The notes under the pieces: generated by a model
Seen by the model: the letters and a program-made list of their open reading frames with translations, nothing else
What the model was told of the DNA's origin: nothing
Database searches by the model: none
Position numbers and translations under genes: made by a program
NCBI GenBank assembly: GCA_023489435.1
Contig: JAMDCA010000026.1
Span: 1-57,507 of the forward strand
Length of the DNA: 57,507 bases
Direction of reading: 5' to 3'
DNA from: Thermoplasmatota archaeon
GTDB taxonomy: Archaea; Thermoplasmatota; Thermoplasmata; Thermoplasmatales; Thermoplasmataceae
In this document: piece by piece, positions 26,513-34,576 of the stretch
Layout: every line of letters begins with the position of its first letter
Position numbering within the stretch: the first letter of the stretch is position 1

Positions 26513-27457
26513 TCATTCACCCCTGACAAGCCCCTCTTTCCTTGCAAGCCTCATTGATTTCACATACCCTATGAGGCCGATAACCACCACTGCGATGACA
26601 ACAAGGAAGAACCCTATTCCCAGGGAATCGAGATTATGTATCTTTATGCCTGTAACGATGCTGATACTGTTAAGATTTGGAAATGCCAGCACAAGGAAAC
26701 CTGCAAGAAGGAATGCTATGCCTCCGTAGGTTAGAACATATCTTGTTATGCCTCTTGAAACGACCTGCAGTCCCTTTGCACTGAGGTTCTTGCTTTTAGT
26801 AAGCCAAGTGCCGAAACCAGCACCCATTATGACCTGCATGGTCATTGTACCAAGGCCGAAGAGCAATCCGGGAAGGAAACCGAGCCATGGGGAGGGCATT
26901 GCAGGAGCCAGAACTGTGTAAAGTATGAGCGCAAAAGCACCGAAACCGAATCCAGCAATTAGGCCATGCACGAAGGCAAGCTTCAGAGGAATTGGCTTTC
27001 CCTCATCATCTATGACCGGGTTTGACATGTGTGAAAGCTCCCCCTCTTCCTGGTGCTCTTTGTGCCTGTGAATTCTGAACACCTTGTAGAGGCTCTTCTC
27101 AAGGAGGTGCATGTGTGCAACCCTTCCTTTCCGTGAAATGTAAAGCCCCGCAAAGGCCATCCCTATTCCCACCGCAATGTAGCTTATTCCATCAACGGAT
27201 GCAGACATGAAGATGCCTGCAAGGGCAAAGAACGCTATTTCCGAAAGGAGAGCCCTCTGAAGTGTAAATCCACCAGAGAAGGTCAGCCCTGCCTTCATTC
27301 CCCTCTTTGAACTGTAGCTTCCTATTGCGTAGGAGAATGTGATTGGCCATGTGTGTTCATCCGGAGTAATCCCATGTACTACCCCAAGCAGGTAGGAGGT
27401 TAGCATGACCACGAGCAGCCCAGTGTCAGTTGGATTCCATAAGTTGATAAAAGCCAT
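26513..27457 (-). CDS. Predicted divalent-metal permease (NiCoT/UreH-like)
   Basis: Integral membrane protein of 314 aa with about eight hydrophobic segments. The first helices carry HGITPDEHTW (His28, Asp33, Glu34, His35), close to the H-x4-D-H motif of nickel/cobalt transporters. A later segment reads GLLFGLGTMTMQ, like the NiCoT LFGLGFDTATE motif. A His/Glu-rich cytoplasmic loop (HRHKEHQEE) lies between. It starts 3 nt after the stop of a DtxR-type repressor gene, so metal-controlled expression is expected. The metal (Ni, Co, Fe or Mn) and the direction of transport are unknown. TauE-like or other LysE-fold transporters are alternatives. Confidence 0.6.
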   Translation of the reverse strand: MAFINLWNPTDTGLLVVMLTSYLLGVVHGITPDEHTWPITFSYAIGSYSSKRGMKAGLTFSGGFTLQRALLSEIAFFALAGIFMSASVDGISYIAVGIGMAFAGLYISRKGRVAHMHLLEKSLYKVFRIHRHKEHQEEGELSHMSNPVIDDEGKPIPLKLAFVHGLIAGFGFGAFALILYTVLAPAMPSPWLGFLPGLLFGLGTMTMQVIMGAGFGTWLTKSKNLSAKGLQVVSRGITRYVLTYGGIAFLLAGFLVLAFPNLNSISIVTGIKIHNLDSLGIGFFLVVIAVVVIGLIGYVKSMRLARKEGLVRGE

Positions 27458-27460
27458 CTT

Positions 27461-27871
27461 TCACGCCTTTATGGGTTTTCCGTGAGGGCACGAGGCAGGG
27501 TTGTCTATCCTCTTTAGAACCTTCATGGCATTCTCACTGTTTATGAGAAAATCTATTTCACCGGCCTCCCTGCATGCCCTCGATTCCGGAACTCCGCTCT
27601 GGCAGAACAGGGACTCAAAGGTCCTGTGAACCATGAGAATGCTCTTGGAAAGCCTGTCGCCCAGGTCAGTAAGTTTTATCATACCGTCCTGAGCTTCTAC
27701 AAATCCTTTGGTCTTAAGCCTCCGTATAATATTCAGTGCACTTGGGGGCTTGATGTGCATAGTGGAGGCAATCTCATGGAGTCTCATAGGGAAATCACCC
27801 CGGGACTCTTCTTTTAACAGGATGAGGCAATCTCTTTCTCTCTTACTTACGTTGTTAGTTGACTTGGTCAT
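27461..27871 (-). CDS. DtxR/MntR-family metal-dependent transcriptional repressor
   Basis: Metal-sensing winged-helix regulator of 136 aa. The N-terminal HTH spans about residues 10-60. The dimerisation and metal-binding domain follows with His82 and Glu86 (VHRTFE), Cys100 (RACREAGEID) and the diagnostic C-terminal motif SCPHGKPI. The SH3-like third domain of DtxR is missing, as in the MntR group. It likely represses itself and the permease gene 3 nt downstream when iron, manganese or a similar metal is plentiful. Palindromic candidate operators lie directly upstream (27875-27889 and 27904-27919). Confidence 0.88.
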   Translation of the reverse strand: MTKSTNNVSKRERDCLILLKEESRGDFPMRLHEIASTMHIKPPSALNIIRRLKTKGFVEAQDGMIKLTDLGDRLSKSILMVHRTFESLFCQSGVPESRACREAGEIDFLINSENAMKVLKRIDNPASCPHGKPIKA

Positions 27872-27874
27872 GCA

Positions 27875-27889
27875 TTAGTATAGTACTAA
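27875..27889. promoter_or_regulatory. Candidate DtxR-type operator
   Basis: A perfect palindrome TTAGTA-TAG-TACTAA begins 4 nt upstream of the repressor ATG, between a TATA-like TTAATATC (about 27891-27898, minus strand) and the predicted start site. This position would let a bound repressor block transcription of its own operon. Confidence 0.6.
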
Positions 27890-27903
27890 CGATATTAAGG
27901 ATT

Positions 27904-27919
27904 ACTAAAATAGTTACTA
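27904..27919. promoter_or_regulatory. Second candidate operator (overlapping ACTA/TAGT palindromes)
   Basis: ACTA-AAA-TAGT (27904-27914) overlaps TAGT-T-ACTA (27911-27919), repeating the half-site of the first operator about 15-30 nt farther upstream. It lies upstream of the TATA-like box, so it could extend repressor binding or serve an upstream promoter element (TTTATATC at about 27921-27929). Confidence 0.45.
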
Positions 27920-27981
27920 TTAGATATAAATTGAAAGGATGGTGCCAAAAGCCATGATAAAATTCACGATGGTTTTGGCAG

Positions 27982-28488
27982 TTACTGAATATGTGCTTCG
28001 AGGAACCAGAGAGCCTTGTCCATGGTTCTTGAAATCTCTGTGTAAAGGTCTGATGTCGTCAGATCACCCAGCTCCGCAGTGGTTTCAGTCATCTCCCTGA
28101 CTCTAGTTGCAAATGTCGCATATCTTTCTGCCAGCATCTTCACGTGATCCCTGCCTTTTCCGGAATGGCAGGTGTATTCGACCAGATAAGAGGTTTCAGC
28201 CGCCATTCTCACTGTGCCCAGTGCATAACCCCCAAGTGCTGCTACCCTCTCTGCGATATTATCTGCTGCTTCCTCAACCTCATCAGCAAGTTTATCGAAG
28301 AGCTCATGGAGCTGGAAGAAATTCTCACCCTTGACATTCCAGTGTGCCTGTTTGGTCTGCGAGTACAGATCTGATGCCGCTGCCAGGTCCCTGTTCAGAA
28401 TCGATATGATTTCATCTCTGGCTCTCTCAGGGATGTTCACGCTAGAGTGGAACTTTTCCTGTCCTGTGGTCTTGTTTACGATTACCAT
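27982..28488 (-). CDS. dps: Dps-family ferritin-like DNA-protection protein
   Basis: Dodecameric iron-storage protein of 168 aa that oxidises Fe(II) with peroxide and protects DNA. The inter-subunit ferroxidase residues are conserved in order: His49 (QAHWNVKG), His61, Asp65, Asp76 and Glu80. It lies upstream of the DtxR-type repressor on the same strand with a 110-nt gap that contains the repressor's own promoter. Its own promoter has a TATA-like TTTATAATG at about 28508-28516, giving a leaderless start. No copy of the repressor palindrome was seen there. Confidence 0.94.
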   Translation of the reverse strand: MVIVNKTTGQEKFHSSVNIPERARDEIISILNRDLAAASDLYSQTKQAHWNVKGENFFQLHELFDKLADEVEEAADNIAERVAALGGYALGTVRMAAETSYLVEYTCHSGKGRDHVKMLAERYATFATRVREMTETTAELGDLTTSDLYTEISRTMDKALWFLEAHIQ

Positions 28489-28625
28489 GATTTATCATTC
28501 CATTCTACATTATAAATATGCCAGAAATCCCTTGAAATTGGGAATTTGAGGACAGATATCATTGCATTCACATTCACTTACCTGTAAGAACCTGATAAGG
28601 ATTTTAACCAGGAGCCTATTCAGGT

Positions 28626-28976
28626 ATGGTTAGAATGCAGAAGGCGTTGTTTTATATAGTGGCAGGAGAGAATGAAAAGGAAAGGGCAATGCTCGGGCTC
28701 AATGTTGCAAAGAGATCCCATGAATTCAAGAGATTCGCGGATGTAAAGGTAATCATTCAGGGTTCCAGCCAGAAGCTCATATTTGATGAGGACAAAGATG
28801 TGAAGGAACTCATTGACTACCTTATTGGGAACAAGATCATTGACTCAGCCTGCACGTTTGTTGCCAAGAAGCTTTCCATTGAGGAGAAAGTTCAGGGAAG
28901 AGGCGTGGAGCTCAAACCCTCAGGCGAAAGGGTGTCAGCCTTTGTAAATGAAGGATATGTCCCACTTGTATTTTGA
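28626..28976 (+). CDS. DsrE/DsrF-like family protein
   Basis: Small soluble alpha/beta protein of 116 aa of the DsrE-like fold, a group linked to sulfur relay. The central helix starts AMLGLNVAKRSHEF. A Cys at about residue 78 (SACTFVAKKL) lies near the family's reactive Cys position, and the C-terminus has the family's Gly-Tyr-x-Pro-Leu-Val pattern. No partner DsrF, DsrH or TusA gene is adjacent. Starts at 28626 and 28635 (Met4) are both possible. A TATA-like GATTTTAACC lies at about 28600. A strong terminator follows. Confidence 0.75.
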   Translation: MVRMQKALFYIVAGENEKERAMLGLNVAKRSHEFKRFADVKVIIQGSSQKLIFDEDKDVKELIDYLIGNKIIDSACTFVAKKLSIEEKVQGRGVELKPSGERVSAFVNEGYVPLVF

Positions 28977-28991
28977 GTGAATGAAATTAAA

Positions 28992-29021
28992 GGCTTGTGA
29001 ATCAAGCCAAAATTACTTTTT
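28992..29021 (+). terminator. Hairpin plus T-run terminator
   Basis: The perfect stem GGCTTG-TGAAT-CAAGCC (28992-29008) is followed by a run of seven T ending at about 29023, just after the DsrE-like gene and at the end of the convergent LigB-like gene. This has the form of an intrinsic terminator for the plus strand. Confidence 0.65.
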
Positions 29022-29807
29022 TTAGCGGAAATCGATTGTAGTCATTGAGACAGAGTTGTATATTTTCCCGCTGTATAGAACTTCTGCCCTGAATTTGTCG
29101 CCAGCAGCTCCAGCAAGAGCCATCAGTGGCGCAAGGCCTCCCTCCGGTGCGGCTGCCCTGTAATATTTTTCAGGGATATTCCATACCGCCTTCCAGTCGG
29201 AATTCCCCAGGGATTTCAGCACCAAATTCAGATACTCAACTGCATCTTCAGGAATTTTACCGGATGGGTTCTGAAAAAGGTCCAGCCTGTGTATGAGTGA
29301 GCCGGTTGAAACAAGGGCAATTTTCCTTTTGTCTCCAAGCTCTGCTATGACTCTCCCAAGTTCCTGGTAAATAGCCGGATCTCCCCCTGACATCACAGAA
29401 ATTGGAACCACGGGGGTATCAGCGCCTGGAAAAAGGTGGACGAGAGATGTCCATGCACCGTGGTCAAGGCCCCACTGCTCCGTCTCCTCCATGGGCAGTC
29501 CTCTGCTTCGGCCCAGAGAAACCAGTTCCTTTGCCAGAACGGGGTTGCCGGGCGGTTCGTACCTGACCTCATAAAATTCTGGGGGGAAGCCCTGGAAATC
29601 GAAGATCTGCCTCATTTTTCCGGTGCTTATAACCGCAATCCCTCCCCGTGTTGAGAAGTGAGGAGTTACCACGAACACTGCGTCCAGGCCTCCGGAAAAT
29701 TTCTTTCCCCTTTCCCGCAGGACAGCTCTGCTTTGGTCCCTTCCTTCGAGCGAAGGATCAATGAGCATCGGCCCGTTGGGCACATAAAGAATCCCCTCAA
29801 GTGCCAT
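29022..29807 (-). CDS. LigB/DODA-type extradiol dioxygenase-family protein
   Basis: Protein of 261 aa of the class III extradiol ring-cleavage dioxygenase fold (LigB, DODA branch). Recognised parts are VTPHFS with His50, DFQGFPPEFYEV, the LDHGAW motif with His116, and GSLIHRL. The usual N-terminal metal-ligand segment (His-Gly-x-P) appears as VPNGP, with Asn11 at the expected His position, so metal binding may differ. The natural substrate is unknown; relatives act on catechols or DOPA. It lies downstream of the flavoprotein gene on the same strand with a 31-nt gap and is likely co-transcribed with it. Confidence 0.8.
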   Translation of the reverse strand: MALEGILYVPNGPMLIDPSLEGRDQSRAVLRERGKKFSGGLDAVFVVTPHFSTRGGIAVISTGKMRQIFDFQGFPPEFYEVRYEPPGNPVLAKELVSLGRSRGLPMEETEQWGLDHGAWTSLVHLFPGADTPVVPISVMSGGDPAIYQELGRVIAELGDKRKIALVSTGSLIHRLDLFQNPSGKIPEDAVEYLNLVLKSLGNSDWKAVWNIPEKYYRAAAPEGGLAPLMALAGAAGDKFRAEVLYSGKIYNSVSMTTIDFR

Positions 29808-29838
29808 GCATAATTATGCGGGTCGACGATTTAGAGTT

Positions 29839-31185
29839 TCAGGTCAGTTTTCCCAGCAGAACATCGGCTGCGACTCCAAGTGGCTCCCATGATGGAGCAA
29901 ATGGAGGGGAATAAGAGTAGTCGATCCTGGTGAGGTCCTCGACCCTCATCCTTCCATAAAGTGCTGCGGCAAGAACGTCTAAACGCTTGGCGACTCCCTC
30001 CTTTCCCACCATCATTCCTCCAAGGAACCGGTGGGTGTTCTCGTCCGCTATCAGCTTGATCTTGAGGGAGGCAGATCCGGGAAAGTAAGAGGACCTGGAG
30101 GTTGACGTTATCACAGCAGAAACAGGCCTGAACCTGTTCTGCTTGGCTTCCTGCTCAGTCAGCCCAGTCCTGCCAACTTCAAGTGAAAAGACCTTCACAA
30201 CCTCAGTGCCCACAATTCCGCCATATATAGTCCTTCTGCCAGCTGCATTTTCACCAGCGATCCTCCCGCTCTTGTTGGATCCTGTCGCAAGCGGGAAATA
30301 AACATCCTTTCCTGTAACAAGGTGCCTGGTGGTTGCGACATCTCCTGCCGCAAAGACCATGGGTGCACTGGTCTGCATTCTCTCGTTTACCAAAATGGCG
30401 CCGGAAACGCCTGTCCTGATTCCTGCCTGCACTGCGAACTCACTGTTGGGTATAACCCCGGCGGAAACAAAAACTGCGTCAGTATGCACTTCACTTTCTC
30501 CTGCCTTTATGGAGGTTATGCGGCCATCATCAGAATGGACATCCCTTACAGGGGAATTCAGAAGCAGTTTTACCTTGTTCGTTTCAAGCTCCCTTGATAT
30601 GGTGGGCAGGAAGTCTTCGTCAAATCCTCTCAGAAGGCGTTCTGATCTCTGTATCAGTGTGACATCCTTGCCCATTTTTGTCAGGGCCTCTGCCATTTCC
30701 AGACCAATATATCCTGCACCTATAATGGCAACGGACTGCACTTTTCCCATTGCCTCCTCCAGTGGAAGAAGATCATCTATATGCCTGAGTGTGAAGACAT
30801 TTTTCTTTCCGGTGAATGGTTCAGGAACATGCGGCCTGGCGCCTGTTGCTATTATAAGCCTGTCATAATGGTCCTGGAAGGCCTCGCCATCCTTCTGCAC
30901 CATCAGGGACTTGGCCGAAACATCCATGGAAATAACCCGGGAATGAAGCTGCACATTGATCTTCCGTTCCTCAACAAATTTGGATACTGGGTAGTGAATG
31001 AGGTCGTCAAACTCCCTAACATCGCCGCTGAGGTAGAAGGGCATCCCACATGCGGAATATGAAACATGGCCCCCGGCCTCGTATACAACCACAGTGCTGT
31101 CCGGGGCGTATTTTCTTGCACGTGAGGCAGCACTCATCCCTGCTGCATCTCCTCCTATGACAACAATCCTGAGCGGGGCATTCAT
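29839..31185 (-). CDS. FAD-dependent pyridine nucleotide-disulfide oxidoreductase (CoA-disulfide reductase-like)
   Basis: Flavoenzyme of 448 aa. The FAD-binding motif GGDAAGMSA lies at residues 11-19. A single redox Cys46 in YSACGMP is the hallmark of CoA-disulfide reductase and NADH oxidase (Nox) types. A second Rossmann motif (IIGAGYIGLEMAE) binds NAD(P)H, and the FAD-binding AAGDVA follows. It would keep CoA or another low-molecular-weight thiol reduced, or reduce oxygen or polysulfide; these cannot be told apart by sequence here. It is upstream of the LigB-like gene. Confidence 0.9.
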   Translation of the reverse strand: MNAPLRIVVIGGDAAGMSAASRARKYAPDSTVVVYEAGGHVSYSACGMPFYLSGDVREFDDLIHYPVSKFVEERKINVQLHSRVISMDVSAKSLMVQKDGEAFQDHYDRLIIATGARPHVPEPFTGKKNVFTLRHIDDLLPLEEAMGKVQSVAIIGAGYIGLEMAEALTKMGKDVTLIQRSERLLRGFDEDFLPTISRELETNKVKLLLNSPVRDVHSDDGRITSIKAGESEVHTDAVFVSAGVIPNSEFAVQAGIRTGVSGAILVNERMQTSAPMVFAAGDVATTRHLVTGKDVYFPLATGSNKSGRIAGENAAGRRTIYGGIVGTEVVKVFSLEVGRTGLTEQEAKQNRFRPVSAVITSTSRSSYFPGSASLKIKLIADENTHRFLGGMMVGKEGVAKRLDVLAAALYGRMRVEDLTRIDYSYSPPFAPSWEPLGVAADVLLGKLT

Positions 31186-31283
31186 GATTTGTTATTTCGT
31201 CCTCTTATTTATGGGATGCCTGTTAATAGTTCCATATTTCACGCCCATACTGGAGAAATTCCTTCTCACGCCTCAATTATTTC

Positions 31284-32342
31284 CTATTCCCTGACCTTTA
31301 TTTCTATGTGATGTTCCTTCAGGTAATCCAGAATGAAGCTGAAAGCAGTGTCATCCTTTCCAATACACTCAGCAGGGTAGGTCCCCTTCCCCTGAATCTT
31401 TGACTGCAGAACTGCGGTTGCCATTGCTGCGGCGGAATATCCTGTCATTCTACCCATGGAACTTATGCTGTTCTTGTGGTCGTAATGGTCCACAACCGTG
31501 TATTCTGGGCCCCTGTGGTCAAGCGGCACCACTTTCAGGATGCTCACGTCAGGGACTTCCCTCACAGTCCTTCTGAACAGTTCGTCAGAGATTTCCCTTG
31601 CACTGGACGTTCCTATTCTCTCACTGCTGAAATAACCCATTTCATTGAGGAATTTCATTTTCTCCATATGGCCTGGATACCTCAGGGTTTTCTCAGCCAC
31701 CGTTCCCTCGCTGAAAGTCTGGAGTATGGTGGATAGCCCGTCAGAATAGAAAGAATCCAGCCTGCCGAAGCCTTCCACTTCCACTGGCTCCACTGTTTCC
31801 AATGGCTGTACTTCCCTCAGTATTCCATTTTCGATGAACCTTGCAGGCCTTGTATATTCATCAATGACGCTTGAAGCATTGAACGTCGGGATGTAACCCA
31901 TTGGAGGCATAGGTTCCTCCTGGAGGCCTGCCACAATTATTTCAATATTTCTGGAACCGTGCCCGAAGTAAAGCTTTCCTGCAAGTATGTTTGAAAGCCC
32001 GGGGGCAAAACCTGCATGAGGCAGGTACATGCATCCGTGCGTCCTTGCAGTTTTGTCCATCTCAAACGGGTCATAGTCTGTGAATGAGATATCCACAACA
32101 TCCCTCCCCTTACCGAGTGCAAACTCAACAACGTCACGCGCAGCTCCTGAAGGAAGGGCTGTTACCACAAGATCGGCCTTCGCCAATCCGGGAATATCCA
32201 TAAAGGAGCCTTTGAATGTCCTGATACCCTTTACTTTGGAAAGAGATGCCTGATCGGAGTCAGCAACCAGCACCTCATAGTTCCTGGAAAGGTCCTGGGC
32301 AATGACCCTCCCCATTCTGCCTGCCCCGATAACTATGATCAT
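31284..32342 (-). CDS. Saccharopine dehydrogenase-family oxidoreductase (lysine dehydrogenase-like)
   Basis: NAD(P)-dependent enzyme of 352 aa with an N-terminal Rossmann fold (VIGAGRMGR, residues 4-12) and a saccharopine-dehydrogenase-like C-terminal domain. It includes PHAGFAPGLSN, the typical His-x-x-Gly-x-x-Pro-Gly motif. Close relatives include lysine 6-dehydrogenase and carboxynorspermidine synthase-like proteins; the substrate is unresolved. I chose ATG 32342, because the 22 codons upstream contain an unlikely Phe run and the fold begins at this Met. A DUF1059 gene lies 66 nt upstream on the same strand. Confidence 0.85.
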   Translation of the reverse strand: MIIVIGAGRMGRVIAQDLSRNYEVLVADSDQASLSKVKGIRTFKGSFMDIPGLAKADLVVTALPSGAARDVVEFALGKGRDVVDISFTDYDPFEMDKTARTHGCMYLPHAGFAPGLSNILAGKLYFGHGSRNIEIIVAGLQEEPMPPMGYIPTFNASSVIDEYTRPARFIENGILREVQPLETVEPVEVEGFGRLDSFYSDGLSTILQTFSEGTVAEKTLRYPGHMEKMKFLNEMGYFSSERIGTSSAREISDELFRRTVREVPDVSILKVVPLDHRGPEYTVVDHYDHKNSISSMGRMTGYSAAAMATAVLQSKIQGKGTYPAECIGKDDTAFSFILDYLKEHHIEIKVRE

Positions 32343-32408
32343 TTCACACCGTGTCCTTCCCAGAATCGGAAAAAAGAAGAAAAAGATTGGTGCGGTGCCC
32401 TGTCCCAA

Positions 32409-32591
32409 TCAGTGCATTACTTTTATGGCTGAAGAGACCTTTTTGCGCAGGTCATCAGGTATCTGCTTGATATTGTGCGCCTCTGATGCATGTTTGCTTA
32501 TTCTTGGCATTATAGAATCCATTGATTCAGCCTTCGTCTCAAATCCGCAGTCCATCCCTATATCCCTGCACCTGAAACTATATGAAGTCAT
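32409..32591 (-). CDS. DUF1059 small protein
   Basis: A 60-aa protein matching DUF1059: the start FRCRDIGMDCGFE with two Cys (residues 8 and 15), then a helix with His residues and HASEAHN. The role of the family is unknown; the conserved Cys/His pattern suggests metal binding, which is inference. It sits between the HxlR-type regulator (52 nt upstream) and the saccharopine-dehydrogenase-like gene (66 nt downstream), all on the minus strand. Confidence 0.85.
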   Translation of the reverse strand: MTSYSFRCRDIGMDCGFETKAESMDSIMPRISKHASEAHNIKQIPDDLRKKVSSAIKVMH

Positions 32592-32643
32592 TTCTACCAG
32601 CTAAAACACTGGAGCGCGCCTATTAACCGTTAAACCAAATATC

Positions 32644-33033
32644 TTAGGCGTGTCCCATTGCCTCAGCGGATTTTACGGGCTTTGTTTTCCCAACCCACTG
32701 TTCTCCCCATTTCTTCAGATCTGTAATGGCTTCGCCCAGGGAAATTCCTTTTTCAGTAAGGGAATACTTCACCCTGAATGGCCTGGTGCTCTCAACTTCC
32801 CTGTTGATTATATTCTTTTCCTCAAGGTATTTCAGTGTGGCGGCAAGTGTCTTGGAGTTTACATCCGGAATGGTTTTCATGAGTTCATTAAAACCCTGTT
32901 TGCCTTCCGCAAGGTACCTGATCACTATAAGCTTCCATTCTCCCCCTATCTCCCTGATGGCGTTCACAATGGGACAGGTCTCAGCTATGGGGCTTTCGTG
33001 CGTTAATTCTTCAGCAGGTTTACTCTCCACCAT
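32644..33033 (-). CDS. HxlR-family transcriptional regulator
   Basis: Winged-helix regulator of 129 aa. The core begins with ETCPIVNAI and GGEWKLIVIRYL, runs through FNELMKTIPDVNSKTL (recognition helix) and ends with YSLTEKG and KKWGEQW, typical of HxlR. Cys20 precedes the HTH at the position used for thiol or aldehyde sensing in some members. It is divergent from the YceI-like gene across a 112-nt gap holding two palindromes, so it probably regulates itself and yceI. A TATA-like TTTAAATAC at about 33058-33066 suits a leaderless start. Confidence 0.9.
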   Translation of the reverse strand: MVESKPAEELTHESPIAETCPIVNAIREIGGEWKLIVIRYLAEGKQGFNELMKTIPDVNSKTLAATLKYLEEKNIINREVESTRPFRVKYSLTEKGISLGEAITDLKKWGEQWVGKTKPVKSAEAMGHA

Positions 33034-33049
33034 CTTGTTTATAATAAGT

Positions 33050-33060
33050 TACTGACAGTA
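33050..33060. promoter_or_regulatory. Candidate operator in the HxlR promoter
   Basis: The palindrome TACTG-A-CAGTA lies between the TATA-like box and the start codon of the HxlR gene, as expected for self-repression. A related half-site TACTGTA occurs at about 33088-33094. Confidence 0.4.
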
Positions 33061-33101
33061 TTTAAATGTATTCTCTAAATTGAGTGTACTGTATGAATTA
33101 A

Positions 33102-33116
33102 CTTACCAATGGTAAG
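33102..33116. promoter_or_regulatory. Candidate operator in the yceI promoter
   Basis: A perfect palindrome CTTACC-AAT-GGTAAG touches the TATA-like box CTATAAATAG (33117-33126) of the YceI-like gene, at the place where the TFB recognition element should be. A protein bound here would block initiation. It differs in sequence from the palindrome at 33050, so the two may bind different regulators. Confidence 0.5.
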
Positions 33117-33145
33117 CTATAAATAGAAAGACCAGATTTGGTACC

Positions 33146-33679
33146 ATGGCAGTGCAGAACTGGACAATTGACAAGGCACATTCCGCAATGGAATTCAGTG
33201 TCAAGCACATGATGATTTCAACCGTCAGGGGGAAATTTGAGGACTTTGACGGCGAAATTAGCGGAGACGCGGATAACTTCAGCACCATGAAGGCAAAACT
33301 CACAATAAAGGCGAAAAGCATAGCAACAGGAAACCAGGACAGGGACAACCATCTCAGATCAGATGATCTCTTTGCAAGCGAGAAATTCCAGGATATCACT
33401 TTTGTCAGCAGGAAGGTTAACTCAAATGGCGGAGACCTGGAAGTAGTGGGAGACCTCACCATCCGTGGAATAACAAAAGAAGTTACTTTGAAAGGTGAAA
33501 ACAGCGGAGTCATAACTGATCCATTTGGAAACTTAAGATTCGGGCTGACTGCATCTGCTGCCATAAACAGGCAGGATTTCGGCGTGAAATGGAACATGGT
33601 CCTTGAAGGCGGAGGCCTCATGGTCGGGGACAAGGTAAACCTGTCCATTAGCATTGAAGCCTTTTCACCAAAGAACTAA
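33146..33679 (+). CDS. YceI-family lipid-binding-like protein
   Basis: A 177-aa beta-barrel protein of the YceI family, whose members bind polyisoprenoid or other lipophilic molecules. The signature is the start WTIDKAHSAMEFSVKHMM and the DGEISGDADNFS segment, with later FVSRKV and DLTIRGITKEVT strands. There is no signal peptide, so it is cytoplasmic, unlike many bacterial YceI proteins. It starts about 25 nt after a TATA-like box, so the transcript is probably leaderless. It is divergent from an HxlR regulator, which suggests induction by stress or a ligand. Confidence 0.92.
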   Translation: MAVQNWTIDKAHSAMEFSVKHMMISTVRGKFEDFDGEISGDADNFSTMKAKLTIKAKSIATGNQDRDNHLRSDDLFASEKFQDITFVSRKVNSNGGDLEVVGDLTIRGITKEVTLKGENSGVITDPFGNLRFGLTASAAINRQDFGVKWNMVLEGGGLMVGDKVNLSISIEAFSPKN

Positions 33680-33701
33680 ACCTCAGACAAATAAATAGCA
33701 A

Positions 33702-34505
33702 TTAGTCAGGAGGGCTGGCAGGAATTTCTGCCTTTCTTTCCTCCGTAACATTATTTGAAACTCCCTTTCTCACCAGAAGTGCCAGAGCAAGGGCTGCAAT
33801 CCCTATTAAAAAGAATATTGCCTCAGTGAGTGGAAGCCCAAGTTTTCCCGCAAATGGCACCACGCTGTCAACAAATCCCATGGGGATGGCACAGGCCAGA
33901 TAGCGTTTCCTGCCCAGTGAAACTGATGTCACCACAAGAAAACCCCATGCAAAATGCACCATGAGGGAGGAGATTCTCTCCAGTACTGAATATCCTATCA
34001 CGGGCAATGCCTGGTAAGTGCCAATAAATAGCCCCGGGCTGGACTTCTGGAGCGCACCCGATACCAGCGAGCTCAGTGATGCAGGACCATTTGCGATTAT
34101 GAGGAAATCAGCGATAAGGCTGATGAGTGGAAGTATCCCCAGAAGAACGCCGTTCTCCCAGAATGCCAGGGAAAGGCCGTAGGCTTCAGCATTCTTCTGC
34201 ATTATATGCTTCCTGAAGGCATAGGCAAAAAGGTATGCACCAAAGACTTCAAAGACTGCGGTCTGGGCACCAAAATAAAGTGCAGTTGGAAAGCTGGAAT
34301 ACCCGTATGCTGCTTCCATGCCTCCAAGTGTAAAGCTCTGCAGAATAGTCTTCAGGGCAATAGCAAGGAAATATGACAATGCAGAAACTGCAAGGACTGC
34401 AAAAGTAAGGCCGCGCTTTCTGTAAAAGATCAGGAGGATAAGCACTATGCCAAGCGAACCAATGGATTCAAGCAGGAATACAGGATTGAAATTTTCAGCT
34501 GCCAT
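33702..34505 (-). CDS. YhfC-like integral membrane protein
   Basis: Membrane protein of 267 aa with about seven to eight hydrophobic segments. It shows the polar residues that mark the YhfC group of predicted intramembrane metalloproteases: Glu in AVFEVFGAY, a Tyr-Gly-Leu-Ser followed by FWENG, and an ERISSLMVHFAWG segment with Glu, Arg and His. The match is by pattern and not strong. Function is unknown. It lies between the convergent yceI gene and the M20 amidohydrolase gene upstream. Confidence 0.55.
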   Translation of the reverse strand: MAAENFNPVFLLESIGSLGIVLILLIFYRKRGLTFAVLAVSALSYFLAIALKTILQSFTLGGMEAAYGYSSFPTALYFGAQTAVFEVFGAYLFAYAFRKHIMQKNAEAYGLSLAFWENGVLLGILPLISLIADFLIIANGPASLSSLVSGALQKSSPGLFIGTYQALPVIGYSVLERISSLMVHFAWGFLVVTSVSLGRKRYLACAIPMGFVDSVVPFAGKLGLPLTEAIFFLIGIAALALALLVRKGVSNNVTEERKAEIPASPPD

Positions 34506-34576
34506 TCAAATCAAAGAAAAATATTGTGAATTTTGTATAAAAAAATAGCGGCTAACTGAAAAATGGAAAACAAGAT

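Noticed and set aside
30329-30868. 179-codon antisense frame inside the CoA-disulfide-reductase-like gene
   Set aside because: Shadow of the sense gene, Ser-rich, with no promoter or motif.
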